A DNA stretch of 64,000 bases, from contig NZ_CP107785.1 in NCBI RefSeq assembly GCF_036345915.1, forward strand, positions 8,990,001 to 9,054,000. The letters are read 5' to 3'. Positions 24,512 through 35,000 of the stretch are shown here, one piece after another. The notes under the pieces were generated by a model. That model searched no databases. It had not been told where the DNA came from and saw only the letters and a program-made list of their open reading frames with translations. Source of the stretch: Nocardia sp. NBC_00565 (GTDB lineage Bacteria; Actinomycetota; Actinomycetes; Mycobacteriales; Mycobacteriaceae). Each line of letters begins with the position of its first letter. Within the stretch, counting starts at the first letter, position 1. Position numbers and translations under genes: made by a program.

Positions 24512-26011
24512 TCAATCCACCCAGTTATAGGTGCGCTCGACGGCCTTGTTCCATGCGGCCAAGTGGGTGTCGCGATCTGTGGCCGACATCGCGGGTTGCC
24601 AGGTCTTGTCGGCGGCCCAGTTGGCGCGGATGTCGTCGGTGCTCTCCCACAGTCCGACCGCGAGCCCGGCCGCGTAGGCGGCTCCCAGCGCCGTGGTTTC
24701 GTTGACGACCGGACGGACCACGGGCACATCGAGGATGTCGGATTGGAATTGCATCAGCAGGTCGTTGCCGACCATGCCGCCGTCTACCTTGAGGGTGGTC
24801 AGCTCCAGCGGCAGCGCCTGGGATTGCGCGTCGGCGCGCATCGCGTCCATCACCTCGCGAGTCTGAAATGCGGTGGACTCCAACACCGCTCGCGCCAGAT
24901 GGCCCTTGTTGACGAAGCGGGTGAGACCAGCGATCACGCCGCGGGCATCCGGCCGCCAACGGGGCGCGAACAGGCCCGAGAAGGCGGGGACGATGTACGC
25001 GCCGCCATTGTCCTCGACGCTGCGGGCCAGTGGCTCGATCTCGTCCGCGGTGGCGATGATGCCGAGATTGTCCCGGAACCACTGCACCAGTGAGCCGGTC
25101 ACCGCGATGGAGCCCTCCAGCGCGTACACCGCGGCTTGGCCGCCGAGCTGATAGCAGACCGTGCTCAGCAGTCCGTGCTTGCTGAATACCGGTGTCGTTC
25201 CGGTGTTGAGCAGCATGAAATTGCCGGTGCCATAGGTGTTCTTGGCCTCACCGGGGGACAGGCAGGCCTGGCCGAAGGTCGCCGCCTGCTGGTCGCCGAG
25301 GATGCCGGCGACGGGTATGCCGGCCAGCGGGCCGGAGGTGATCTGCGCGTAGATCTCGGCGGAACTGCGGATCTCGGGCAGCATCGATGGCGGCACGCCG
25401 AATTCCGCGCAGATCCCTGGATCCCATTGCAGCGTACGCAGATCCATCAGCATGGTGCGCGACGCGTTGGTCACATCGGTGATGTGCTCGCCGGTCAGGT
25501 TCCACAGCACCCAGCTGTCGATGGTGCCGAAACACAGCTCGCCCGCCTCGGCCCTGGCCCGCGCACCGTCGACATTGTCGAGAATCCAGCGCAGTTTCGG
25601 CCCGGCGAAATACGTGGACAGCGGCAGACCGGTGCGGTCCTGGTAGCGCGTCGGGCCGAATTCGCCGCCGAGTTCGGTGACCAGCCGATCGGTGCGGGTG
25701 TCCTGCCAGACGATCGCGTGGTGAATCGGCTTGCCACTGGCCCGATCCCACACCACCGTCGTCTCGCGCTGATTGGTGACGCCGACCGCGTTGATCTCCT
25801 CGGCCGCGATACCCGCGCTTCGCAGCACCTCGCCGAGCACGAATTCGGTATTGCGCCAGATGGTTTCCGGATCGTGCTCGACCCAGCCCGGCCGCGGGAA
25901 GATCTGCTCGTGCTCGCGCTGGGCGACGCCGACCACGCGGCCCTGCCGGTCGAAGACGATGCACCGACTCGAGGTGGTGCCCTGGTCGATCGCGGCCACA
26001 TACCGTCGCAT
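24512..26011 (-). CDS. glpK: glycerol kinase
   Basis: 499 aa. Phosphorylates glycerol to sn-glycerol-3-phosphate with ATP. FGGY-family motifs: N-terminal [71 protein letters not shown] and the C-terminal [20 protein letters not shown]. It is divergent from glpD, the next enzyme of the pathway, with a 260-bp control region between them that contains a long GC-rich hairpin. Confidence 0.97.
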   Translation of the reverse strand: MRRYVAAIDQGTTSSRCIVFDRQGRVVGVAQREHEQIFPRPGWVEHDPETIWRNTEFVLGEVLRSAGIAAEEINAVGVTNQRETTVVWDRASGKPIHHAIVWQDTRTDRLVTELGGEFGPTRYQDRTGLPLSTYFAGPKLRWILDNVDGARARAEAGELCFGTIDSWVLWNLTGEHITDVTNASRTMLMDLRTLQWDPGICAEFGVPPSMLPEIRSSAEIYAQITSGPLAGIPVAGILGDQQAATFGQACLSPGEAKNTYGTGNFMLLNTGTTPVFSKHGLLSTVCYQLGGQAAVYALEGSIAVTGSLVQWFRDNLGIIATADEIEPLARSVEDNGGAYIVPAFSGLFAPRWRPDARGVIAGLTRFVNKGHLARAVLESTAFQTREVMDAMRADAQSQALPLELTTLKVDGGMVGNDLLMQFQSDILDVPVVRPVVNETTALGAAYAAGLAVGLWESTDDIRANWAADKTWQPAMSATDRDTHLAAWNKAVERTYNWVD

Positions 26012-26102
26012 TGCAGCAGGCTACTAAAGTCACCGCGCGCCGTGCGCCACATCGCGGGGTCCGCGTTGCTCGATTAGTGTTGGCAGTGGTTACCCGTGGG
26101 TA

Positions 26103-26147
26103 GCTCGGGCCGGACCGGGCGCGGCGACACGGCCTCCGCGCCCGAGC
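26103..26147. promoter_or_regulatory. hairpin in the glpK-glpD divergent promoter region
   Basis: Outer arms GCTCGGGC / GCCCGAGC and inner arms GGCGCGG / CCGCGCC within 45 bp, in the centre of the divergent intergenic region. Could be a regulator site or an RNA structure. Confidence 0.4.
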
Positions 26148-26271
26148 TGGGATCGGTGCCGATTCGCCTAGCCTGTAGACCAGCGCAGCCATGACGAGCA
26201 GCTCGATCGTGTGCCCGATAGACCACCAACGTCGTCTACACCCGACGCCGCGTCGGCTGGAGGAGTCGAGC

Positions 26272-28005
26272 ATGACCATGAAACCGGATTCGCAGTTCCT
26301 CGGCCCCGAACAGCGCGCGACGGCCTGGGAGCGCTTCGGCAAGGACCACTTCGATGTGGTCGTGGTCGGCGGTGGTGTGGTCGGCTCCGGTATCGCGCTG
26401 GACGCGGCCACGCGCGGTCTCGAAGTGGCGCTGGTCGAGGCGCGTGATCTCGCCTCCGGCACCTCCAGCCGGTCCTCGAAGATGTTCCACGGCGGCCTGC
26501 GGTACCTGGAGCAGTTGGAGTTCGGGCTGGTGCGCGAGGCCTTGCGGGAACGCGAACTCGCTCTGTCCACGCTCGCGCCGCATCTGGTGAAACCCCTGCG
26601 CTTCCTGTACCCGCTGACCCACCGCGGCTGGGAACGCCCATACGTGGCGGCCGGATTGGTGCTCTATGACACCATGGGCGGCGCGAAATCCGTTCCCGGC
26701 CAACAACATCTATCGCGCCAGGGCGCACTTCGGCTCGCGCCCGGTCTGCGTCGCGACGCGCTGATCGGCGGCGTCAGCTACTACGACACCGTCGTCGACG
26801 ACGCCCGCCACACCATGACGGTCGCGCGCACCGCCGCGCACTACGGCGCGGTGATCCGCACTTCCACCCAGGTGGTCGGCTTCCTGCGCGAGGCCGACCG
26901 GTTCGTCGGGGTGAAGGTGCGTGACAGCGAGGACGGCCGCACCGGCGAGATCCGCGCGCACGTGGTGATCAATGCGACCGGCGTGTGGACCGACGAGGTC
27001 CAGGCGCTTTCGCACAATCGCGGCCGTTTCCACGTGCGCGCCTCCAAGGGTGTGCACATCGTGGTGCCGCGCGATCGGATCGTCAGTGATGCCGCGATCA
27101 TCCTGCGCACCGCGACCTCGGTGCTGTTCGTCGTCCCGTGGGGTGCGCACTGGATCGTCGGCACCACCGACACCGACTGGAATCTGGACCTCGCGCATCC
27201 GGCGGCGACCAAGGCCGATATCGACTATCTGCTGGATCGGGTCAACCAGGTGCTGGTCACCCCGCTCACTCCCGCCGATATCGACGGTGTCTATGCGGGG
27301 CTGCGGCCTTTGCTCGCGGGTGAGAGCGATTCGACCTCCAAGCTGTCGCGTGAACACGCGGTCGCGCGGGTCGCACCGGGACTGGTCGGCATCGCGGGCG
27401 GCAAGTACACCACCTACCGGGTGATGGCCTACGACGCGGTCGACGAAGCGGCGCAGGACATTCCGGCGCGCGTCGCGCCGTCCATCACCGAGAAGGTTCC
27501 GCTGTTGGGTGCCGACGGCTATTTCGCGCTGATCAATCAGACGGTGCAACTGGCCGAGGCCTACGGCGTGCACCCCTACCGGATCAAGCACCTGCTCGAC
27601 CGCTACGGCTCGCTCATCGATGAGGTGATGGCGATGGCCGAGGGCAAACCCGAACTGCTGCAACCGATTATGGACGCGCCGTCCTATCTGCAGGTGGAGG
27701 CCGTCTACGCCGCGGCCGCCGAGGGCGCGCTGCATCTGGACGACATCCTGGCCCGCCGGACCCGAATCTCCATCGAATACTCCCACCGCGGCGACAACTG
27801 CGCCGAACAGGTGGCTCGCCTGGTCGCACCGGTGCTCGGCTGGGACGATGACGAAATCGACCGGGAGGTAAGCACTTACCAGGCGCGCGTCGAGGCCGAG
27901 GTCCGTTCCCAGACCCAACCCGACGACCAATCCGCCGACGCCCTGCGCATCGCCGCCCCCGATCCGCGTCCGGAGATACTGGAACCGGTCCCGCTGGACA
28001 GCTGA
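26272..28005 (+). CDS. glpD: FAD-dependent glycerol-3-phosphate dehydrogenase
   Basis: 577 aa. Oxidises glycerol-3-phosphate to dihydroxyacetone phosphate at the membrane, feeding quinones. FAD-binding VVVVGGGVVGSGIALDAATRG, then SGTSSRSSKMFHGGLRYLEQ and INATGVWTDE; a C-terminal helical domain ends near residue 530, followed by a charged tail. The start at 26272 (MTMKPDSQFLGPEQR) has GGAGGAG just upstream; the frame upstream is not family-like. It corresponds to GlpD2 in mycobacterial gene order, next to lpdA and phoY1-region genes there. Confidence 0.96.
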   Translation: MTMKPDSQFLGPEQRATAWERFGKDHFDVVVVGGGVVGSGIALDAATRGLEVALVEARDLASGTSSRSSKMFHGGLRYLEQLEFGLVREALRERELALSTLAPHLVKPLRFLYPLTHRGWERPYVAAGLVLYDTMGGAKSVPGQQHLSRQGALRLAPGLRRDALIGGVSYYDTVVDDARHTMTVARTAAHYGAVIRTSTQVVGFLREADRFVGVKVRDSEDGRTGEIRAHVVINATGVWTDEVQALSHNRGRFHVRASKGVHIVVPRDRIVSDAAIILRTATSVLFVVPWGAHWIVGTTDTDWNLDLAHPAATKADIDYLLDRVNQVLVTPLTPADIDGVYAGLRPLLAGESDSTSKLSREHAVARVAPGLVGIAGGKYTTYRVMAYDAVDEAAQDIPARVAPSITEKVPLLGADGYFALINQTVQLAEAYGVHPYRIKHLLDRYGSLIDEVMAMAEGKPELLQPIMDAPSYLQVEAVYAAAAEGALHLDDILARRTRISIEYSHRGDNCAEQVARLVAPVLGWDDDEIDREVSTYQARVEAEVRSQTQPDDQSADALRIAAPDPRPEILEPVPLDS

Positions 28006-28034
28006 GAATTTCGTAATGCGGTTGAAACCGCAGC

Positions 28035-28682
28035 TCAGTGCGCCTTTTGGGGTGACTCGACGTGCGTGGCCCATGCGACGAGCGACCGAATGTAGCGCAA
28101 TACCAGTTCGTCCGGGTACTGCTGCGAATCGGCCAGATGCAGCCGGGTCAGTTCTTCCAGCGCTGCCAGCAGGATGCGCTGGGTCGCGCCGTCCGGATCG
28201 ACGGTGGCTCCGGCATAGCGCGACAGATGCCGCGCGCCGATCCTCCGCGCATAGGCTCGGCCGAGCTCGAGCCGATCCCGCAGATCCGGCGGCCCGCCGT
28301 CGGGTGGGCTGAGGATGATCCGCCAGCTGGTCGGCGCGGCATGCAGATAGGCGAGGATGCCGCGGCCGACCTCGTCCACGTCGTCGGCCGTGCCCGCCCA
28401 GTCGACACTGCCGATGCCCGCCAGCGCGATCGCCGATTCGCGATCCAGCAGCGCGGTTGTGAGCCCGGACAGATCGGAGAACTGCTGATATACCAGGGCG
28501 CGGGCGACCTGTGCCTCGCGCGCGACCCGATCGATGCTCACCGCGCCGAACCCATCGGCGGCGACGATATCGCGCGCGACGTCGAGTAACTGTGCGCGCC
28601 GGTCGGACGAGGACATGCGGCGCTTCGGCGCGGCAACGGGTTTCGCGCTGAGGTGCTCGGATGCCGAGCGCTCCGTGGTCAC
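28035..28682 (-). CDS. TetR/AcrR-family transcriptional regulator
   Basis: 215 aa from a GTG. The HTH domain follows a 25-residue leader: RRAQLLDVARDIVAADGFGAVSIDRVAREAQVARALVYQQFSD, the TetR DNA-binding fold. The C-terminal ligand domain is all-helical. Its start overlaps the stop of the upstream FAD enzyme by 4 nt (GTGA), so it is co-transcribed with it and the metallo-hydrolase. Autoregulation through the AACTT-N9-AAGTT palindrome at 30058-30076 is possible (inference). A TetR gene lies in the same place beside lhr in M. tuberculosis. Confidence 0.9.
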   Translation of the reverse strand: MTTERSASEHLSAKPVAAPKRRMSSSDRRAQLLDVARDIVAADGFGAVSIDRVAREAQVARALVYQQFSDLSGLTTALLDRESAIALAGIGSVDWAGTADDVDEVGRGILAYLHAAPTSWRIILSPPDGGPPDLRDRLELGRAYARRIGARHLSRYAGATVDPDGATQRILLAALEELTRLHLADSQQYPDELVLRYIRSLVAWATHVESPQKAH

Positions 28683-30040
28683 GGAACCGACGGTAGCGTA
28701 AGGAGTAGCTCCACCGCTTTGGCAGCGCTCTGTACCGCGCTCTCCATGGTGGCCGACCAGTCGGTCGCGGTCCAGTCACCCGCCAGTACCAGCGTCGGCA
28801 CCGAGGTGCGCTGATCCGGCCGTAGCCCGTGCGTGCCGATCACTTGGGAGAAGGTCGCCTTGGGCATCCGAACCACGTGTCCCTGAATGACTTTCGCGTG
28901 CTCGGCGGCCGGGTAGTAGCGGCGCAGCAGCCGCATCTGCTCGTCGAGGATCTCCTCGTTGCTCTTGTGGATCTGTTCATACGCGCCGCTGGTGGTCAGG
29001 CAGTACAGCCACGCCTGGTCGGTGCCGCGACCGGTCATCAGCTGCCGGTCGAAGACCTCGTCGATGATGCCGGTGCCGCCGATCAGCGCCTCGAACTCGG
29101 CCGTGGTGCCGAGCGGCCGGTCCAGGTAGAGGTTGGTGCTGACGATCGGGGTGAAGCCCAATTTGTCGGCGGCCGCGTAGATTTCGGCATGTTCGGGCAG
29201 TTCGTCGAGCAGGCCGCTGATATTCGAATTGGGGACCGCGCAGACCACCACATCGGCGGGTACGACCGAACCGTCGGCGAGTGCCACTCCGGTGACCGCG
29301 CCATTGCTGATGTGAATGCGGCGGGCGACCGCGCGGTGGCGCACCGCCACGCCGTACTTCTCGAAAACCCTTTGGGCGCCGGTGATGTAGAGCGTGTCGA
29401 GGTCGGTGGTCGGGTAGCCGATGGTGACCGGCTTGCGATGCTTCAGTCCCAGCCGGATGCCGGTGGCCATCAGATCGGCGAGGATTTTGGCCGATTCCTG
29501 CTGTACCGGTTCGGCGGCCAGACCGAGAGCGAGCCAGTCCCACAACGCTTCTCGCGCGGTGGCGGGCATGCCGAGCCGGTTGAACCACTGTTCGGTGGTG
29601 AGGTCGGCCAAGTCGGCGGGCTGGCTGAGGCACTGCCGGCCCAGTCGCACGGTGGCGCGGGCGGCGCGCAGCCGGTCGAGCAGGCTCGCGTCGGGGTGCG
29701 CGCCGAACAGCGTGCGCAGCGCGCCCCAGCCCCTGGTCGACATGGACGCGCTGCGTCCGTCCGGCCAGCGCAGCGTGGCGCGATGCGGGAATACGACGTA
29801 GTCGCGAGTGCCGACGCTGGTCAGATAGCGGAACAGGTGGTCGTAGCCGCTGGCGATCACATGTTGGCCGTTGTCGGGGAGGTCATCGGCCGCCTCGACC
29901 TTCATCGCATGGGTGCGGCCGCCGAGTCGGCCGCGGCGTTCCAGGAGGGTGACCTGCTTGCCCGCCTCGGCCAGCCAGACCGCGGACGCCAGTCCGGCCA
30001 GCCCGCCCCCGATGACCACATATCGCCGCGGATCGTTCAC
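28679..30040 (-). CDS. FAD-dependent amine-oxidase/desaturase-type oxidoreductase (HpnE-like)
   Basis: 453 aa. N-terminal FAD site YVVIGGGLAGLASAVWLAEAG then VTLLERRGRLGGRTHAM and DNGQHVIASGYDHLFRYL, the layout of phytoene-desaturase/hydroxysqualene-dehydroxylase enzymes. The C-terminal FAD-closing motif is LVLAGDWTATDWSATMESAVQSA. HpnE acts on hydroxysqualene, but no squalene or carotenoid genes are nearby, so the substrate is open. It starts 70 nt after the metallo-hydrolase stop and overlaps tetR by 4 nt. Confidence 0.8.
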   Translation of the reverse strand: MNDPRRYVVIGGGLAGLASAVWLAEAGKQVTLLERRGRLGGRTHAMKVEAADDLPDNGQHVIASGYDHLFRYLTSVGTRDYVVFPHRATLRWPDGRSASMSTRGWGALRTLFGAHPDASLLDRLRAARATVRLGRQCLSQPADLADLTTEQWFNRLGMPATAREALWDWLALGLAAEPVQQESAKILADLMATGIRLGLKHRKPVTIGYPTTDLDTLYITGAQRVFEKYGVAVRHRAVARRIHISNGAVTGVALADGSVVPADVVVCAVPNSNISGLLDELPEHAEIYAAADKLGFTPIVSTNLYLDRPLGTTAEFEALIGGTGIIDEVFDRQLMTGRGTDQAWLYCLTTSGAYEQIHKSNEEILDEQMRLLRRYYPAAEHAKVIQGHVVRMPKATFSQVIGTHGLRPDQRTSVPTLVLAGDWTATDWSATMESAVQSAAKAVELLLTLPSVP

Positions 30041-30057
30041 GATGCACTCCCTCGGTC

Positions 30058-30076
30058 AACTTTCAATCTGCAAGTT
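30058..30076. promoter_or_regulatory. candidate operator AACTT-N9-AAGTT
   Basis: Palindromic half-sites AACTT and AAGTT separated by 9 bases, 18-36 bp upstream of the FAD-enzyme start. This position and symmetry fit a TetR-type operator or an internal promoter element; the adjacent TetR is the obvious candidate. Confidence 0.4.
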
Positions 30077-30110
30077 AACCGGGAGTGCTTGGGACGTCAA
30101 GGGTTTCGCG

Positions 30111-30944
30111 TCAGGCGGCGACCCGCTGTAGGGCGCGCAACTCGGCGGCGTTGTGCGCGGAGAACACTGTGACCTCGTCGCCGTGGTCGCGGATCAGCTC
30201 GCGCAGCCGCTGTTGGTTGTCCAGTCGTGGTCCGCGCAGCGTCTGCACGCTCTTCTCGAAGAGCGACAGCCCGAGCGGCTGATGCGGCCGGACCGGATCG
30301 AGCACGCCGGGGTGGAAGTAGGCATCGCCCGCCGAAAGCAGCCAGCCGTTGCCGGTGTCGACGGCGATACCCGCATGTCCGCGAGTGTGCCCGGCCAGTG
30401 GAATGAGCAGGATCGTCGGCGGTAGTCCGCTCAGTTCGCGGACGGCATCGAAACCGAACCAGCTCTCGCCGGTATCGGCATAGGACTCCCAGCGCGGGCC
30501 GTGCCGGAACTGAGGTTCCTTGTAGCGCAGGCGTTCTTCCGCGGAATGCGCGCCCTCGAGCGCGCGCAGTTCTTCGGCATAGACATGCACCCGGGCGTGC
30601 GGGAAGTCGGCAAGACCGCCCGCGTGATCCAGATCGAGGTGGGTGAGCAGGATGTCGCGGACATCCTCGCGCCGGTAGCCGAGCGCCTCGACCTGATGCG
30701 CCGCGGTTTGCGCGAGATCGAGCACCGGACTGGTGAGCCGGATGAAGCGGCGGCCGAGCCATTCCACCGGTCGGCGGACGGCTTGTTCGCCGACTCCGGT
30801 CTCCACCAGGACAAGTCCGGAATCGAGCTCGATGAGCAGGCAGTGGCAGATCATCTCGCCGCGGTGCAGGAATCCGCCGGTGCCATCCATCAGTCGTCCG
30901 CCGGGGGGACGCATGGTGCCGCAGTTGAGGTGGTGAACTCGCAT
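30111..30944 (-). CDS. metallo-beta-lactamase-fold hydrolase (lactonase-like)
   Basis: 277 aa. Start ATG 30944 (MRVHHLNCGTM) is preferred to 31046 and overlaps the stop of a relict tetR reading frame (TGATG). Metal motif LLTHLDLDHAGGL (HxxxDH), further ligands in LAGHTRGHAG, the bridging Asp in LLSAGDAYFH and FSAHN near the C-terminus. The lid and N-terminus resemble N-acyl-homoserine lactonase/AttM-type enzymes, but the substrate is unproven. First intact gene of a three-gene minus-strand operon. Confidence 0.85.
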   Translation of the reverse strand: MRVHHLNCGTMRPPGGRLMDGTGGFLHRGEMICHCLLIELDSGLVLVETGVGEQAVRRPVEWLGRRFIRLTSPVLDLAQTAAHQVEALGYRREDVRDILLTHLDLDHAGGLADFPHARVHVYAEELRALEGAHSAEERLRYKEPQFRHGPRWESYADTGESWFGFDAVRELSGLPPTILLIPLAGHTRGHAGIAVDTGNGWLLSAGDAYFHPGVLDPVRPHQPLGLSLFEKSVQTLRGPRLDNQQRLRELIRDHGDEVTVFSAHNAAELRALQRVAA

Positions 30945-31189
30945 CAGGACAGCTCTCGTTCGAAAGTGGTGCGCAGGTGGTCGGCGACGGCCCGCAGCGG
31001 GGCGGTGTCGCGCTGGGTCTTGGCGAGCAGTCTGAGACTCGCTCAACGGAAGTGGAAGTAGAGCGAGCCCTTGGGTGCGCCGCCCGCGCTGACGAGCTGA
31101 TTGAGCCCGGTGGCGTGATAACTCTGGGTCTGGAAGAGGTCGGCCGCGGCATCGATGAATCGTTGCCGCGAGTCGGTGTGTGGTATCAC
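30944..31189 (-). pseudogene. relict tetR: HTH head and C-terminal tail with an in-frame stop and large internal deletion
   Basis: From GTG 31189 the frame reads RQRFIDAAADLFQTQ then ATGLNQLVSAGGAPKGSLYFHF, a good TetR HTH, and then hits TGA at 31043-31045. The same frame resumes after the stop with a 32-residue helix (LLAKTQRDTAPLRAVADHLR ending in FERELS), like a TetR C-terminal end. About 100 residues of ligand domain are missing. It is coupled to the metallo-hydrolase start, so it was probably the cognate regulator. Confidence 0.75.
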
Positions 31190-31247
31190 ACGGTTACGGT
31201 ATGTGAACTATGGCGACCGGTCTAGTGAATACGGACGCTCGGGGTGA

Positions 31248-32054
31248 TCAGGCGGGCTCGGGCTGGCAGCGTGGGCAGAAGTAGATGCCGCGTTCGCGCT
31301 GGGTAATGCGGTCGGACGGGGTGATTCGGGCAGTTCCGCTCGGCGCGGTCGCGGTCTCGCCGAGCAGATGGACGACCATTCGGGTGCCGCAGCGTTGACA
31401 TGGGCGGCGCGCCCGGCCGTAGGCAAGAGGCCGCCACGGTGGTTCGGTGGCCGCCTTGGTGAGTACGCGATGCGCCTCGTGCACCAGCGCGAGGAGATCG
31501 GGGACGTCGCCGACCGGGGTCGCCGGGTGGACGCGGCGCAGGAAACAGATCTCGCTGCGGTAGATATTGCCGATACCGGCGAGGTTGCGCTGGTCGAGCA
31601 GGGCAAGGCCGATCGGCTGCGCCGGATATCGGGTCAGCCGCCGCACCGCCTCGGTGACATCCCAGTTCGCCCCGAGTAGATCGGGTCCGAGGTGGTCGGT
31701 GGCGTTGTGCTCGTCCGCGCGTCGCAGCACCTCGACGGTGCCGAGGGAAAAGCCGACGGCCTCGGTATCGTCGGTGCCGAGCACCAGTCGGGCGGTGACC
31801 GGGGGGCGCGTCCACCGCTCGCCGGCGCAGTAGGTCCGCCACTCGCCCTCCATCTTCAGGTGCGTGTGGACGCTGACCTGGTCGGTGCGGATGAACAGAT
31901 GTTTGCCGTAGCTGGCGACGCCATCGACCCGCTGCCCGACCAGATCCACCGTGGCGTAGCGCGGCACCCGGAAATCGCTGCGGATCAGCGTCTTTCCGTC
32001 CAGCGCGAGCCGCAGTCTGGCGGCGGTGCGGAATACGGTGTCGCCTTCAGGCAT
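31248..32054 (-). CDS. nei: endonuclease VIII-type DNA glycosylase (Nei/Fpg family)
   Basis: 268 aa. Removes oxidised pyrimidines and nicks the abasic site. The N-terminal catalytic PEGDTVF has Pro2 and Glu3. The H2TH region is LLDQRNLAGIGNIYRSEICFL, and the C-terminal zinc finger is CQRCG (first pair) with FCPRCQ. It lies 24 nt downstream of lhr on the same strand, so probably one DNA-repair transcript; the lhr-nei order is as in M. tuberculosis. Confidence 0.95.
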   Translation of the reverse strand: MPEGDTVFRTAARLRLALDGKTLIRSDFRVPRYATVDLVGQRVDGVASYGKHLFIRTDQVSVHTHLKMEGEWRTYCAGERWTRPPVTARLVLGTDDTEAVGFSLGTVEVLRRADEHNATDHLGPDLLGANWDVTEAVRRLTRYPAQPIGLALLDQRNLAGIGNIYRSEICFLRRVHPATPVGDVPDLLALVHEAHRVLTKAATEPPWRPLAYGRARRPCQRCGTRMVVHLLGETATAPSGTARITPSDRITQRERGIYFCPRCQPEPA

Positions 32055-32078
32055 GGTTCGACCATAGGCCCGATCGGG

Positions 32079-35000
32079 TCACGGCTTGCTCCGCAGTCGC
32101 AGGCCGCGCGGGGTGGTGGCGAATCCGGCTTCGGTCAGGAATCCGGCGAAGGTGTTGCCGTGCACGGTTTCTCCGTCGACCCGGTCGATGACCAGGGAGT
32201 CGACGCGACGGTCCTGGACCAGGGCGGCCAAAGCGGCGGCCGCGGCTTGCCGGGAATTCGGGTCCTCGGTGAAGGTCAGCAGGGTTTTGCCGCCGCGCTC
32301 CAGATACAGGGCGAGTTCGCCGTCGATGAGTACGACGATCGCGCCCGCCTTGCGTCCGGGGCGGTGGCCCGCGCCCTCGGAGGGGCCCTTCGGCCAGGGC
32401 AGCGCCGCGCCGTAGGGGTTCGCGGGATCGCTTGCCGCCAAGGCGAATGCGATGCTTCGGCGTTGTTCGCTGGTGCCCGGGCGAGCGCGTTCGGTGTCGA
32501 AGGAGCGCAGTCGGTCGACCACATCGGTGGTGGAGAACTGTGCGCCGCCGAGCGAATCGATGAAATACCCACGGCGGCAACGGCCGCGATCCTCGAATTC
32601 GGTGAGCACCCGGTACATGAGCGCGAATCCGCCCGGCACACCCTCGTTCTGCACCGAACCGCGGGTCAGCACGCCATAGCGTTCCAACAGCATGTCCGCG
32701 GTCGCGTGGGCGCGCAGGGTGTTGTCCGCCACCCGTTCCGGCAGCAGCGACCAGCGGCCTGCCACTGCGGGCGGCCCCGATCTGGTCGGCATATTCGGAC
32801 GTGGGAGATAGGCCCGTCCGCGTGGCGCGCGCCGCGGCATCCGATGCGCGGTAACGGTCCGCGCCGTACCCGATAGCAGTGCCCGGACGGGTGCGAAGGT
32901 GTCACCGGAGACCACGCCGGCCCATACGAGTTCCCACAGTGCGGCCGCGACCCGGGTGTCGTCGAGTAGGCCGGTGGCGTCGGCGAGCTGACGGAAGAAG
33001 TACGCGCCGCCACCGTGCAGGACGGGCGGGAGTCGGGGCGAAACAATGTCGACGGTCTCCGAGCGGTCGCGCGCCGCCGAAATGGCCGGTGCCGCATCAT
33101 CATCGAGCGACACGATCGGCTCGGAGCCGGATGGACCGGTCTCCAGTGTCGCCGCGGCGGATTCCATGGCGGTCCACGGAGCGATCGATGCGCCCAACGC
33201 GGTGAGCAGGCGCAGGTGTACTTCGGACAGCTCGATCTCGTCGGCGGGTGTCAGCGTGAACGGTGCCTGATCGGCCATATGCAGCGCGATCCAGCCGTCC
33301 TTGGCGGTAATGGAACCGTGCCCGGACCAGATCACCTCGCCGGTGGCCATGAGTTCGTCCAGTATGGCGGGGGAGTAGTCGCGCACCCGCGCGGGCAGGA
33401 CCAGCGATTCCCACGCCGAGGCGGGAATCGGCACGCCCGCAAGCTGTTCCACCACCGCCGCGACTCCGTCGACGCCGCGCAGTTCGCCGGTGCCGACGTG
33501 CTGCCAGGACGGCAGGAAGCGGCCGAAGGCGGCGGTCGCGACCGGCTCCACCTCGTGCCTGGCCGCCGCGAGCGAGCGGCGGCGCAACCGGCGCAGCACC
33601 TGGGTATCGCACCATTCCGAGCCACTGGCCGCAGGGGTGAATTCGCCTTCTACCACGCGTTTTTCGGTCACCAGCCGATGCAGTGCGGTCGCGGCGACGG
33701 CGGTGCCGAGACCGAAGCGGGCGGCCACGGCCTCGGTTGTGAACGGACCGTGGGTGCGCGCGTAGCGGCCCACCAGATCGCCGAGCGGGTCGGCGACCGG
33801 CTCGATGAAGGCCGCTGGTGTGCCGATCGGCAGCGGCACCCCGAGTGCGTCGCGCAGCCGGGCGGCATCCTCGACAGCCACCCACCAGGTTCGACCCGCG
33901 AACGAGACTTCCAGTGCGCGTTTCGATTTCACCAGTCCCGCGAACCACTCGGCGACCTCGATCGCGTTGTCGTGCGGTCCTTCAGGTTGCCGCTCGCGGC
34001 CCTCCGCCGCGTCTTCGGCGAGCTCGGCCTCGTTGCTCTGCACGCCGCCGACGCACCGGGCCGCGGCCTCCGCGGCGGTCAGCGGCCCCAGCAGTCGCAA
34101 GAGATCGGCCAGGCCCTCGGCATCACGCGCCAACCGTTCCGGGGTACGCCGCTGCAACTCCCGTTCGGTCTGCTCGATAATGCCGGCGTCCAATAGCTCT
34201 CGCAGCTCCACCCGCCCGAGCAACTCGGCGAGCAGACTCGAATCGAGCGACAGCGCGGCGGCCCGGCGTTCGGCCAGCGGACTGTCCCCGTCGTACATGA
34301 ACTGCCCGATGTAGTCGAACAGCAGGGAATTGGCGAAGGGCGATGGCGTCGCGGTCGCCACCTCGACCAGCCGCACCTGGCGACGTGCCACCTGCCCGAG
34401 CAGATTCCGCAGCGACGGCAGATCGTAGACATCGCGCAGACATTCGCGCACTGTCTCCAACAGGATCGGAAAGTCCGGGAACTTGCGCGCCACATCCAGC
34501 AGCTGCGCCGACCGCTGCCGCTGCTGCCACAGCGGCGCGCGCTTACCGGGATCGCGCCGGGGCAGCAGCAGCGCCCGCGCCGCGCACTCCCGGAACCGCG
34601 ATGCGAACAGCGCCGATCCGCCGACCTGCTCGGTGACGATGTCATCGATCTCATCCGGTTCGAAGACGAAAAGCTCGGCGCCGGGCGGATCGTCGGTGGT
34701 ATCGGGCAGGCGCACCACGATGCCGTCATCGGAGGCGTTCGGCGACACATCCACGCCGAACCGCTCGCGCAGCCGGGCGCCGATCGCCAGTGCCCATGGC
34801 GCGTGCACCGGCAGCCCATACGGCGAATGCAGGACCAGCCGCCAATCGCCGAGCTCGTCGCGGAACCGCTCGACGATCAAAGTCTTGTCGGTGGGCAATT
34901 GTCCGGTGGCCGTGCGCTGTTCATCGAGCAGGGCCACCAAGTTCGCGACGGCGTTGTCATCGAGGCCAGCACCCCGCATGATCTCGGTGAATCCATCGGC

